Shown here: positions 7,928-15,366 of the stretch, in pieces
Position numbering within the stretch: position 1 is the stretch's first letter
Layout: every line of letters starts with the position of its first letter
Notes under the pieces: model-generated
The model's input: only the letters and a program-made list of their open reading frames with translations
Database searches by the model: none
Told to the model about the DNA's origin: nothing
NCBI GenBank assembly: GCA_964521025.1
Contig: CAZFPK010000041.1
Location: 1-29,239 of the forward strand
Reading direction: 5' to 3'
Length of the DNA: 29,239 bases
DNA from: DRTC01 sp964521025
GTDB taxonomy: Bacteria; Cloacimonadota; Cloacimonadia; Cloacimonadales; TCS61
Translations under genes and position numbers: made by a program

Positions 7928-7943
7928 GTTAGTAAATACTAAC
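7928..7943 (+). promoter_or_regulatory. Operator palindrome upstream of the MMPL exporter gene
   Basis: GTTAGTAAATACTAAC, a perfect inverted repeat (arms GTTAGTA/TACTAAC), is 20 bases after the tetR stop and immediately upstream of the exporter's AAAGGAG ribosome site. It is the inverse of the operator in the tetR promoter with one mismatch. Either a second promoter lies here or the repressor acts as a roadblock. Confidence 0.7.
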
Positions 7944-7958
7944 ACAAAGGAGAAGAAA

Positions 7959-10277
7959 ATGGAAAAATTATTAAACAAAATGTTGAAAAAACCAAAAACT
8001 GTATTGCTTATTTTACTGGTTATCTCAATCGGCTTTTTTAGAGTAATGAAACAAAACAGCAGAATGGAAACCGACCTCGATAAATATATGCCGCAGGATC
8101 ACCCGGCGTTTGTTTATAGTGATTCGCTGGAAGCTGTTTTCGATATCAAAGATGGAATTATCATTGCTATCGAAAATGAAGATGGGATTTTCCAAACTGA
8201 AACTTTGCAGAAAATTAAGGATCTCACCAAAAAATTGGGCAAGATGGATGAGATCGAAAAATCTGATGTAACCTCGCTTTACACCACCGATAACATAATC
8301 GGCACAGAATTTGGCATGGATGTGAAATCATTCTTCAAACGCGTGCCGAAATCTGCAGAAAAGTTGAACGAATTGCAAGAAAATGTCCGCTCAAACAATA
8401 TGGTTTTTGGCAGATTAGTTTCGGAAGATGAAACAGTTTCTGTGATTATTGCCGAGATCAAAGACGATGTTTTCACCCAAGAATTTTATCGAGAAATTCT
8501 AACTTTAGTTAAATCTTTTGAAGGAAAAGAAAAACTGTATGTTGCCGGAAGCCCGATTGTGGAAGGAACAATGGCACTGCTCGGTCCGAAAGATATGAAA
8601 CAGATGGTGCCGATCGTGATTTTGGTAATTTTGATGGTGCTACTTTTTGTGATGAAAAGTATTAAAAACACAATTTTTACTTTACTCGTTGTACTTTTCA
8701 GTGTTGTCTGGGCTTTTGGTTTAATGGCGGCTTTTAAAATTCCGGTTTACGCAGTTTCCACCATGATTCCGGTGATGTTGATCGCAATTGGAGTTGCAGA
8801 TGGAATTCACCTCTACAGCCACCTTGATCTTTTTCTGCAAAATAATCCTAATGCGACCAGAAAAGAAGCGGTCGATGATATGCTGAAAGGAATGTGGAAA
8901 CCGGTCGTAATGACTTCTGTAACAACTTCGGTGGGATTTTTATCACTGCTCACTTCCCAAGTTTTTCCTATAAAATATTTTGGGTTATTCACTGCCTTTG
9001 GCGTAACTGCGGCGATGCTGTTTTCACTGCTTCTCATTCCAGCCGCAATCTTGGTTTTCGGTTTCACAAAACGCAAACCGATTGCTGATAAAAAAAGTAA
9101 AAATGGTAAAATTCTCTTCTCATACAAATTTGCCAACAGTGTCATAAAAAATAAGACAATCACGCTTTTCCTAACTATCGCAGTGGTAGCAGTTTCACTT
9201 TTTGGAATGACAAAAGTTTGGATCAATTCCAGTTTTTTAGAAAAATTTGAAAAAGACAGCGATATCGTGCTCACCGATAAATTTATCAATGACCATTTCG
9301 GAGGTACCAGCACCCTGAATGTGATTTTGGAAGCAGATAAAAACGATGTGATGAAATCTCCGGAAGTTCTAAAATTAATGGATGAAATGAAACAAGATGT
9401 GGATTCAAATTTAGCAGTTGTGGGAAACACTTTTTCACTTTCCGATTATCTGAAACGCATGAATAAAGTGATGCACGCCGATAAAGATGAATTCGATATT
9501 ATTCCCGATTCCAAAGAATTAATCGCCCAATATTTACTGCTTTATGAGATGAGCGGCGATCCTGAAAATCTTTGGAACGTGGTGGATTACGACTACAAAA
9601 CTGCTAATATAATGATTCAACTGAAAAGCGATAATTCCAAAGCGATCAACAGTGCAATTTCGGAAGTAAAGTATTTCAGAGATGATTTCCAAAAACTCGG
9701 AGTTGAAATTAATTTTGCCGGTTCCGGATACAAAGCGCTTGTCTTCACAGACCTCATTTTGGAAGGGCAGATAAAAAGTTTGGTGATGTCGCTGTTTATC
9801 ATAATAATTCTGCTCGCCTTTATATTCAAAAATTTGTGGGCTGGTCTAATCGGTTCTGTTCCAATCGTGATTACTGCTATTATCGGTTTTGGTGTGATGG
9901 GACTTTTGAATATTCCGCTCAGCACAACAACCGCTCTCATTTCCAGTATCGCCATCGGAATAGGGATAGATTACGCAGTTCACTTTATCGAGCGTTACAA
10001 AATCTATGCTTTGGTAACCGGCGATAAACAGAAAACGATGCAGGAAACGATGCACCATTCCGGTCGTGCGATTATTTTCAATGCAATGGTCGTGATTTCC
10101 GGATTTTTGGTGTTGTTGTTTTCAGTTTTCCCACCAAATAGAAGTTTAGGTGCAATGGTTTCATTAAATATGTTCACCAGTTTTTTGGGAACGGTAACCA
10201 TTATGTATCTGCTTTTATATAGAACGAATTTGTTTTTAGGAAGAAAATTAGCAAAGAAAAAAACGAACAAAAAATAA
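7959..10277 (+). CDS. MMPL/RND-superfamily exporter (HAE3-like)
   Basis: 772 residues from ATG 7959 with AAAGGAG. The fold is a duplicated RND layout: one helix (about 13-29), a large periplasmic domain (30-210), five helices (about 215-375), then the same again (helix about 398-415, loop, five helices about 605-765). Each half carries the sterol-sensing/MMPL signature in its fourth helix region: GVADGIHLYSH (278-288) and GIGIDYAVHF (667-676). It is inner-membrane and proton-driven. Members of this short (no TolC-partner type) class move lipids or hydrophobic compounds. The next two genes encode a LolA-like periplasmic protein and an outer-membrane barrel, so the likely job is moving a lipid or hydrophobe to or across the outer membrane. 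Confidence 0.9.
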   Translation: MEKLLNKMLKKPKTVLLILLVISIGFFRVMKQNSRMETDLDKYMPQDHPAFVYSDSLEAVFDIKDGIIIAIENEDGIFQTETLQKIKDLTKKLGKMDEIEKSDVTSLYTTDNIIGTEFGMDVKSFFKRVPKSAEKLNELQENVRSNNMVFGRLVSEDETVSVIIAEIKDDVFTQEFYREILTLVKSFEGKEKLYVAGSPIVEGTMALLGPKDMKQMVPIVILVILMVLLFVMKSIKNTIFTLLVVLFSVVWAFGLMAAFKIPVYAVSTMIPVMLIAIGVADGIHLYSHLDLFLQNNPNATRKEAVDDMLKGMWKPVVMTSVTTSVGFLSLLTSQVFPIKYFGLFTAFGVTAAMLFSLLLIPAAILVFGFTKRKPIADKKSKNGKILFSYKFANSVIKNKTITLFLTIAVVAVSLFGMTKVWINSSFLEKFEKDSDIVLTDKFINDHFGGTSTLNVILEADKNDVMKSPEVLKLMDEMKQDVDSNLAVVGNTFSLSDYLKRMNKVMHADKDEFDIIPDSKELIAQYLLLYEMSGDPENLWNVVDYDYKTANIMIQLKSDNSKAINSAISEVKYFRDDFQKLGVEINFAGSGYKALVFTDLILEGQIKSLVMSLFIIIILLAFIFKNLWAGLIGSVPIVITAIIGFGVMGLLNIPLSTTTALISSIAIGIGIDYAVHFIERYKIYALVTGDKQKTMQETMHHSGRAIIFNAMVVISGFLVLLFSVFPPNRSLGAMVSLNMFTSFLGTVTIMYLLLYRTNLFLGRKLAKKKTNKK

Positions 10278-10299
10278 TAGAATAAAAATTGGAGGAAAA

Positions 10300-11106
10300 A
10301 TGTTTAAAACTATGTTTAATCCCGATTTATCGGGGAAAAAGTTCACACTAATGCTTTTGGCATTATTCGTAATAGGAGCGGTTTTAACCGCAGCGGAAAT
10401 CACAGGTTTAGAAATTATTGAAAATGTTTACAATCGCAAAACAGGAGAAGATCAAACAGCAGATATTACGATGTCGCTGATCAATTCTCGCGGAGATGAA
10501 AGAGTTCGCGAAATTAAGCAATTTCTCAAAGATTTTGGTGAGATGGAAAAGAAGATAATGTTCTTCACGGCGCCGGCAGATGTTTACAATACCTCATTTA
10601 TGAATTGGAGTTATGAAGAGCAAGGTAAAGATGATGACCAATGGATCTATCTGCCTGCGTTAAAGCGGGTAAAACGAATTTCATCAGACAGCAAAAGCGA
10701 TTATTTTATGGGCTCCGATTTCACTTATGATGATCTCGGTGATCGTCAACCAAATGCAGACACACACAAATTACTACGCGAAGAAGAAATCAATGGCGAG
10801 ATGTGTTTCGTAGTAGAATCCATTCCCAAAGAAGAGGGATATATGTATTCCAAAACTATAATTTGGATAGTGAAGGACAAGTGGATTGGAAAGAAGAAGG
10901 AATTTTATGATGAGGATGGTGATCTGCTGAAAACTCTCACCATCAAAGAATCTGCAAAAATCAAAGAATATTTGGTAATTACACTTTCCGAAATGCACAA
11001 TGTTCAATCCGATCACAAAACAATTATGAAATTGGAAAATGTGAAATTGGACAGCGGAATTTCTGACCGAAAATTTACCGAACGGATGATGAAAAGAGGA
11101 ATTTAA
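10300..11106 (+). CDS. LolA-like outer-membrane lipoprotein-sorting family protein
   Basis: 268 residues from ATG 10300 with GGAGGA, 22 bp after the exporter gene. It has a charged start, a hydrophobic segment (about 17-32, LMLLALFVIGAVLTA) serving as signal or anchor, then a LolA/LolB-type half-barrel (COG2834-like). Family marks are DDDQWIYLPALKRVKRISS and MGSDFTYDDLGDRQ, which are very characteristic of the members paired with MMPL exporters. It would carry a hydrophobic cargo through the periplasm, not necessarily lipoproteins. There is no lipobox. Co-transcription with the exporter is very likely. Confidence 0.88.
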   Translation: MFKTMFNPDLSGKKFTLMLLALFVIGAVLTAAEITGLEIIENVYNRKTGEDQTADITMSLINSRGDERVREIKQFLKDFGEMEKKIMFFTAPADVYNTSFMNWSYEEQGKDDDQWIYLPALKRVKRISSDSKSDYFMGSDFTYDDLGDRQPNADTHKLLREEEINGEMCFVVESIPKEEGYMYSKTIIWIVKDKWIGKKKEFYDEDGDLLKTLTIKESAKIKEYLVITLSEMHNVQSDHKTIMKLENVKLDSGISDRKFTERMMKRGI

Positions 11107-11115
11107 ATTTAGAGT

Positions 11116-11154
11116 AAAATATCCGTGATATTTTAAACAACATCACTGATGTTG
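11116..11154. repeat. Two adjacent triloop hairpins in the operon gap
   Basis: Hairpin 1: arms AAAATATC (11116-11123) and GATATTTT (11127-11134), loop CGT. Hairpin 2: arms CAACATC (11138-11144) and GATGTTG (11148-11154), loop ACT. Both are perfect and lie between the LolA-like gene and the barrel gene. There is no T-run after either, so read-through is expected; they could tune mRNA processing or be mobile palindromes. The geometry is the same as the feoB-leader pair. Confidence 0.6.
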
Positions 11155-11177
11155 CACTCAGAAAAAATAGAGGAAAA

Positions 11178-12404
11178 ATGAGACTTAAAATATCGATAAT
11201 ATTTTTGTTGCTAACCGCAACAATAATGGTAAATGCCCAAATAATTCAGCGCGGATTTGTGCGTCTGCATTTGGGCGCGTTGGCAGAAAACGGTGATTAT
11301 ATCGTCGAGAAAAACACCTTTGATTGGCGTTTGGAATACGGAAAAGGCGATGTCGGACTTTATGTAAATCCGGTTTTCAATTACAATAGTTTGAACGATA
11401 ATTTAGATATCAATTTGCGCCAGGCATACTTTGATATCTACTTTGATGTTTTTGATTTGCGAATTGGAAAGCAGCAAATAATTTGGGGAAAAGCAGACGG
11501 CGTTTTTATCACAGATGTCATTTCACCACGCGATCTTTCGGATTTTATTTTGCCGGAATTTGAAGAAATTAGGATTGGTATAAATGCGGTAAAATTGGAT
11601 TACTATCTGGGAAATTCCACGATCGAAGCAGTTTGGATTCCCACCTTCCAACCCACAATTATGCCGGATTCAAATTCGATTTGGTATCCTCAAATGCCGG
11701 AGTTTCCAATTCAATCAACAATCGAACCGCCTAATGAAGTAGGAAACAAACTTTCTGAAAGCGAGATGGCGATGAAATATTCCTATCTCGGCAGTGCGCT
11801 AGATTTTGAATTTATGGCAGCGTATATGTGGGATGATAATCCGGCAATGTATATTATCCCATACTTTACTCAGGGAAATCCACTACCTGATTCATTAATT
11901 ATCCAACCTGAATATCACCGACTTCCGATGGTGGGAGCAAGTTTTGGGAAATCTTTTTTAGGTGCAGTAATTCGCGGAGAAGGTGCCTACTATTTTGATA
12001 AGAAATTTTCTGCAGAAGATTTTTCAGTAAATGGAATCAAAGAAAAAGATTACGCACATTATCTGCTCGGTTACGATCACAATTGGTTTGACATGAATGT
12101 GAGTTTCCAATTTATTCAAGAATATATTTTGGATTATGAAGATGACATTCGAAATGACGAATTTTCCAATTTTGCAACTTTTCTCGTTGCCAAAACTTTC
12201 CTAAACGAAACTCTGGAATTGAGTTTATTTTCCTATTACGGAATAGATAATGAGGATGCGCTTCTTCGTCCGAAACTTAGTTATGATATTTCCGATGGTT
12301 TTAATTTTCTCATTGGCACAGATATCTTTATCGGTGATAAAGGCGATTTTGGGCAATACAATGAGAACGATCTTGGTTATCTGAAAGTGAGGTATGATTT
12401 TTAG
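11178..12404 (+). CDS. DUF1302-like outer-membrane beta-barrel protein
   Basis: 408 residues from ATG 11178 with AGAGGAAAA. The N-terminal signal peptide ends near VNAQ (about residue 21). The body alternates amphipathic strands, and the last residues YLKVRYDF finish with the C-terminal Phe typical of Bam-inserted barrels. The block RIGKQQIIWGKADGVFITDV, followed by a PRDLSDF motif, matches the DUF1302 signature (GRQ.i.WG...g....D.i.PrDl). It is shorter than many DUF1302 proteins. It is the last gene of the tetR operon and is probably the outer-membrane end of the lipid/hydrophobe route. Confidence 0.82.
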   Translation: MRLKISIIFLLLTATIMVNAQIIQRGFVRLHLGALAENGDYIVEKNTFDWRLEYGKGDVGLYVNPVFNYNSLNDNLDINLRQAYFDIYFDVFDLRIGKQQIIWGKADGVFITDVISPRDLSDFILPEFEEIRIGINAVKLDYYLGNSTIEAVWIPTFQPTIMPDSNSIWYPQMPEFPIQSTIEPPNEVGNKLSESEMAMKYSYLGSALDFEFMAAYMWDDNPAMYIIPYFTQGNPLPDSLIIQPEYHRLPMVGASFGKSFLGAVIRGEGAYYFDKKFSAEDFSVNGIKEKDYAHYLLGYDHNWFDMNVSFQFIQEYILDYEDDIRNDEFSNFATFLVAKTFLNETLELSLFSYYGIDNEDALLRPKLSYDISDGFNFLIGTDIFIGDKGDFGQYNENDLGYLKVRYDF

Positions 12405-12759
12405 GGATTCACAATATCTCTTTAAATCTGTGCAATGAGCCGCTCCAACATTGTTACATCTCGGGAATACAGATTCTTCTCACCCTAGAAAGAGGAAGAT
12501 CGATAAGCAGAAATATGGTTTCTGATTTTATCCTCTCTCAAGTAAGAAATCAATATTTTATCGATTATTCCAAAGGTGTTGTTCTATAAATAATGCTCTG
12601 AGATTTGCTAACTTTCCAACTCAAATAAGAAACAAAGTAAAATTTCACTTGTTCCCAAATTTCCCGATAAATTGGGAAATGTAGGAATGAGGAAAAAGGG
12701 AGTAGTTGCGAAAGGAAGAATGATAACTGCTTCCGTTATTCGACCCGCACAATACAACA
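12405..12759. other. Spacer with an imperfect palindromic repeat
   Basis: No gene is seen. The main structure is at 12652-12680, where TTCCCAA/TTGGGAA (12652-12658 with 12672-12678) and, alternatively, ATTTCCC/GGGAAAT (12659-12665 with 12674-12680) can pair. The sequence resembles the hairpin at 25056-25077, which has the same GTTCCCAA start, the same internal TCCCGAT and the same TTGGGAA end, so they are probably two copies of one diverged repeat. A weaker CAGAAA/TTTCTG stem lies near 12511-12527. Confidence 0.45.
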
Positions 12760-12787
12760 TTGACAATATTGTTATGTTTAATAATAT
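12760..12787 (+). promoter_or_regulatory. Likely promoter of the DUF4143-type ATPase gene
   Basis: TTGACA (12760-12765), 16-nt spacer, TAATAT (12782-12787), 34 bases before the ATG, with GGAGGT at the ribosome site. The palindrome ACAATATTGT overlaps the -35 and could be an operator. Confidence 0.55.
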
Positions 12788-12821
12788 GACACTGTGAATA
12801 TTATATTGGAGGTAGTAAAAT

Positions 12822-14129
12822 ATGAACCTGATGTTATTAAAAGAACTCATAACAGAGCAGAAAGAAAAGTTTCTAAACTCTGATTATGGAGTAAAACGCG
12901 AAATAGAAATCGATAAATATATAAGTAATCAGCAGATATTTGTGTTGTCGGGAATTCGGCGTTCGGGGAAATCTACGCTGTTAAGACAGTTATCCGAAAA
13001 GTTCGATGATTTCAATTATGTGAATTTTGATGACGAGCGTCTTATAAATTTTACGGTTGATAATTTCAATGACTTGATGGTAATTTTTTCCAATCTTTCC
13101 AAATCTAAGGTGATCATCACAGATAAAATTCAAAATGTAAAATATTGGGAAAGATTTGTTCGCAGGATTCACGATGAAGGATATAAAGTCATTTTAACTG
13201 GTTCGAATGCTAAAATGTTGAGTCGTGAGTTGGGAACGCATCTGACGGGAAGATATTTCAAAATAGAATTATTTCCGTTTTCTTTCAGGGAATATTTGTC
13301 ATATAAAGAAGTCGATACAAGCAAAATCACTACTGCTGTAAAAAGTGTAGTTTTAGATCATTTTGAGAAATATTTGTTGAATGGCGGATTTCCGGAATAT
13401 CTGAAGTATGATGACACAGATTTTTTAAAACAAACTTACGAAGACATTTTATATCGCGATATTATTTCGAGATACAACATTAAAAAAGTCAAAGAATTCA
13501 AACAGTTAAGTCATTATTTATTTTCTAATTTTACGGGTGATTTCAATTTTAATGCTATCAAAAAAGCATTGAATTATAGAAGTGCAACTTCCGTGAAAAC
13601 TTATTTGGGATATTTGGAAGAATCGTATCTTTTGTTTGAGTTGTCCCAATATGATTTTTCATTGAAAAAGCAATATTTCAATGCTAAAAAATATTTCGTT
13701 ATCGATAATGGTATGCGAAATATAGTATCTTTTAATTTCTCGAAAAATTTAGGAAAATTTCTGGAGAATTTGGTTTTTATCGAATTAAAACGAAAAGGTT
13801 TGGATATCTACTTTCTGCGGGAAAACAAAAGAGAAACCGATTTTATTACCATCGATAAAGTTAACAATGAAATAAATTTGTATCAGGTTTGTTTCGATTT
13901 GAATGCAGATAACAGAGAAAGAGAAATAAAAGGTCTGCTGCAGGGAATGAGGAAATTTCAAGTAGATAGTAGTTTCATCCTAACTTATGATCTATTAGAT
14001 GAGATAAAAAAAGATGATAAGTCGATCAAAGTAATCCCGGTTTGGCGATGGCTTCTTAACAAAACGGAATGGAAAAAACAAAGTAACTCTAAACTCCGAT
14101 TTCGAGAAAGTAACTCAACATTTCTTTGA
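12822..14129 (+). CDS. AAA_14/DUF4143-type ATP-binding protein with altered Walker B
   Basis: 435 residues from ATG 12822 with GGAGGT. Walker A is GIRRSGKST (44-52). The middle has the family's LTGSNAKMLSRELGTHLTGR and LFPFSFREYL. The C-terminal DUF4143 part has an LPR-like nuclease-fold block (FLENLVFIELKRKG, then LRENKRETDFI). Family proteins are widespread in anaerobes, with no settled function. The usual Walker B LDEIQ reads TDKIQNV here: D101 is kept but the catalytic Glu is Lys102 (codon AAA 13125-13127). One G-to-A change from GAA would do this, so ATP hydrolysis is probably lost or weak. The frame is otherwise intact. The last ~20 residues (after the WRWLL block) are an extra basic tail. 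Confidence 0.85.
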   Translation: MNLMLLKELITEQKEKFLNSDYGVKREIEIDKYISNQQIFVLSGIRRSGKSTLLRQLSEKFDDFNYVNFDDERLINFTVDNFNDLMVIFSNLSKSKVIITDKIQNVKYWERFVRRIHDEGYKVILTGSNAKMLSRELGTHLTGRYFKIELFPFSFREYLSYKEVDTSKITTAVKSVVLDHFEKYLLNGGFPEYLKYDDTDFLKQTYEDILYRDIISRYNIKKVKEFKQLSHYLFSNFTGDFNFNAIKKALNYRSATSVKTYLGYLEESYLLFELSQYDFSLKKQYFNAKKYFVIDNGMRNIVSFNFSKNLGKFLENLVFIELKRKGLDIYFLRENKRETDFITIDKVNNEINLYQVCFDLNADNREREIKGLLQGMRKFQVDSSFILTYDLLDEIKKDDKSIKVIPVWRWLLNKTEWKKQSNSKLRFRESNSTFL

Positions 14130-14247
14130 GAAAGAAACATCCGGGTAGTATTTTGGTTTGCTGACTGCCAGGAATGTTCTGGAATATGTTGGAGTTGGAG
14201 GTTGATTCCGGGACCGTATTAGGTTAAAAATTCATATCATATTAAGA

Positions 14248-14280
14248 TTGACAGAAATTGCAATTGAGAATTGTTTGCAT
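14248..14280 (+). promoter_or_regulatory. Promoter with Fur-type box upstream of feoA
   Basis: TTGACA (14248-14253), then exactly 10 nt, then TTGAGAATTGTTTGCAT (14264-14280), which differs at two positions from the box before fur. The feoA ATG is 39 bases downstream. Same spacing and orientation as the fur promoter. Confidence 0.65.
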
Positions 14281-14318
14281 TTAGAAAAATATTATCTTAT
14301 GGAGTAAAAGGAGTTTCG

Positions 14319-14594
14319 ATGTTCGGATTCGGAAAAGGAGTTAACGGAAAAAGGCATAAGCAGAAGCATTGTCATCGACATGGGAAACATCATAACCTGA
14401 ACTGCGGAAAACTGGGGAAAAAATATAAAGTAATTTCCAATCCCGATAAAAAAACAGTAGAAATGGGTATTTTCTCCGGCAGTATGGTCGAGGTGCAGAA
14501 AAATGAAACCACAGAACCAAATATCATTGTCGGAGTCGGTGAATCGCGTTATATCATTCCGCGTGAACTGGCGGAGCGGATATTGATCAGGTAA
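14319..14594 (+). CDS. feoA: FeoA-domain protein with His-rich N-terminus
   Basis: 91 residues from ATG 14319. The frame is open upstream to a TTG inside the Fur box, but AAAGGAG right before 14319 fixes the start. The C-terminal ~60 residues are an SH3-like FeoA domain: LGKKYKVISNPDKKTVEMGI, then FSGSMVEVQKN, and SRYIIPRELAERILI at the end. The N-terminal ~30 residues are unusual for FeoA: basic with many His and two Cys (KQKHCHRHGKHHNLNCGK), a plausible metal-binding patch. FeoA assists FeoB at the cytoplasmic face. It is followed by feoC and lies about 8 kb from feoB. Confidence 0.83.
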   Translation: MFGFGKGVNGKRHKQKHCHRHGKHHNLNCGKLGKKYKVISNPDKKTVEMGIFSGSMVEVQKNETTEPNIIVGVGESRYIIPRELAERILIR

Positions 14595-14651
14595 CCTCCA
14601 CGAGTTTCACGAAAACAGTATCCCCATCCGGCAGCTGCTTGACAGGATCAG

Positions 14652-14678
14652 TTGAATTTGTTGAACTGGTTGAATTGG
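14652..14678 (+). repeat. Short 9-bp tandem repeat
   Basis: Three near-identical 9-mers, GTTGAATTT, GTTGAACTG and GTTGAATTG, lie in the feoA-feoC gap. A fourth, partial GTTAATCAG follows. This is a possible slippage site; no function is evident. Confidence 0.6.
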
Positions 14679-14719
14679 TTAATCAGGATAAAATTGTTAA
14701 ATAGTAGATTAGTTATTAA

Positions 14720-14947
14720 ATGCTTCTGAAAATCCTCGATCTATTTAAAGAAAGAAAAATCATCGGTTTGTCCGATCTTTCTATCTATTTCAAAACCGAT
14801 AAAAGAGCGATTCAGGGAATGCTCCAACAATTGCTCAGAAAAGGATATATCGAACTTTTACACACCGAATGTTCATCTTGTTCAGAGGATTGCAGAAATT
14901 GCTCTTTTGCTGATGAGAAAGAATATTATAGATTTATTCAGAAATGA
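14720..14947 (+). CDS. feoC: FeoC-like winged-helix protein with four-Cys cluster
   Basis: 75 residues from ATG 14720; the ribosome site is weak. The N-terminal winged helix (LLKILDLFKERKIIGLSDLS, then KTDKRAIQGMLQQLLRKGYI) is the FeoC/HTH fold. In the wing lie C51, C54, C58 and C61 (CSSCSEDCRNC), the arrangement used by FeoC to hold an iron-sulfur cluster. Size and position after feoA support FeoC. In enterobacteria FeoC affects FeoB stability; here it would be a cytoplasmic iron- or redox-responsive partner. The 125-bp gap to feoA holds the small tandem repeat. Confidence 0.78.
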   Translation: MLLKILDLFKERKIIGLSDLSIYFKTDKRAIQGMLQQLLRKGYIELLHTECSSCSEDCRNCSFADEKEYYRFIQK

Positions 14948-14973
14948 AATCTTAAAGCATAAGGAAAGAAAAA

Positions 14974-15312
14974 ATGAAAAATTTCATGAAAATGTTACCA
15001 ATAATCCTATGTTTTTTGTTATTAGCCGCCCATTTCGGAAGAGCGAATATTATCATTCTACAAATAATCAGTCTTTTGATTCCATTTCTCTTATTCCGGA
15101 AATCAAAATTGATTGCATCGATCATTCAAGGTTGTTTGATGTTGGCAGGATTAGAATGGATCCGAACAGCAGTTTATTATGTCAGAATTAGAATGGAAAA
15201 AGGTGAAGACTGGTTTCGACTCACTATTATTTTGGGAGTTGTTGCTGTTCTGAATTTTGCAACCATTTTGGTTTTCAGAACGAAATCGATGAAGGAAAGG
15301 CACAAACTTTAA
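14974..15312 (+). CDS. Small integral membrane protein next to feoC
   Basis: 112 residues from ATG 14974 with AAGGAAAG, 26 bp after feoC and so likely in the same transcript. Helices at about 6-20, 25-42, 48-65 and 85-103. Helix-flanking polar residues AHFGR, EWIRT and EDWFRL are spaced like conserved positions of a small uncharacterised membrane-protein family. No named domain is recognised. Position suggests a role with Feo iron uptake, but that is context only. Confidence 0.6.
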   Translation: MKNFMKMLPIILCFLLLAAHFGRANIIILQIISLLIPFLLFRKSKLIASIIQGCLMLAGLEWIRTAVYYVRIRMEKGEDWFRLTIILGVVAVLNFATILVFRTKSMKERHKL

Positions 15313-15366
15313 AATACATTTAGTTTACAGTTTATAGCGATAAAAAAATAATAGGAGTTTATTAGA

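Noticed and set aside
8813..9430. 205-codon minus-strand frame inside the MMPL exporter gene
   Set aside because: Antisense shadow of a conserved RND protein; Ser/Thr/Lys-rich with no motif.
14907..15191. 94-codon plus-strand frame overlapping feoC and the membrane protein
   Set aside because: Out of frame with both better-supported genes and lacking a ribosome site.
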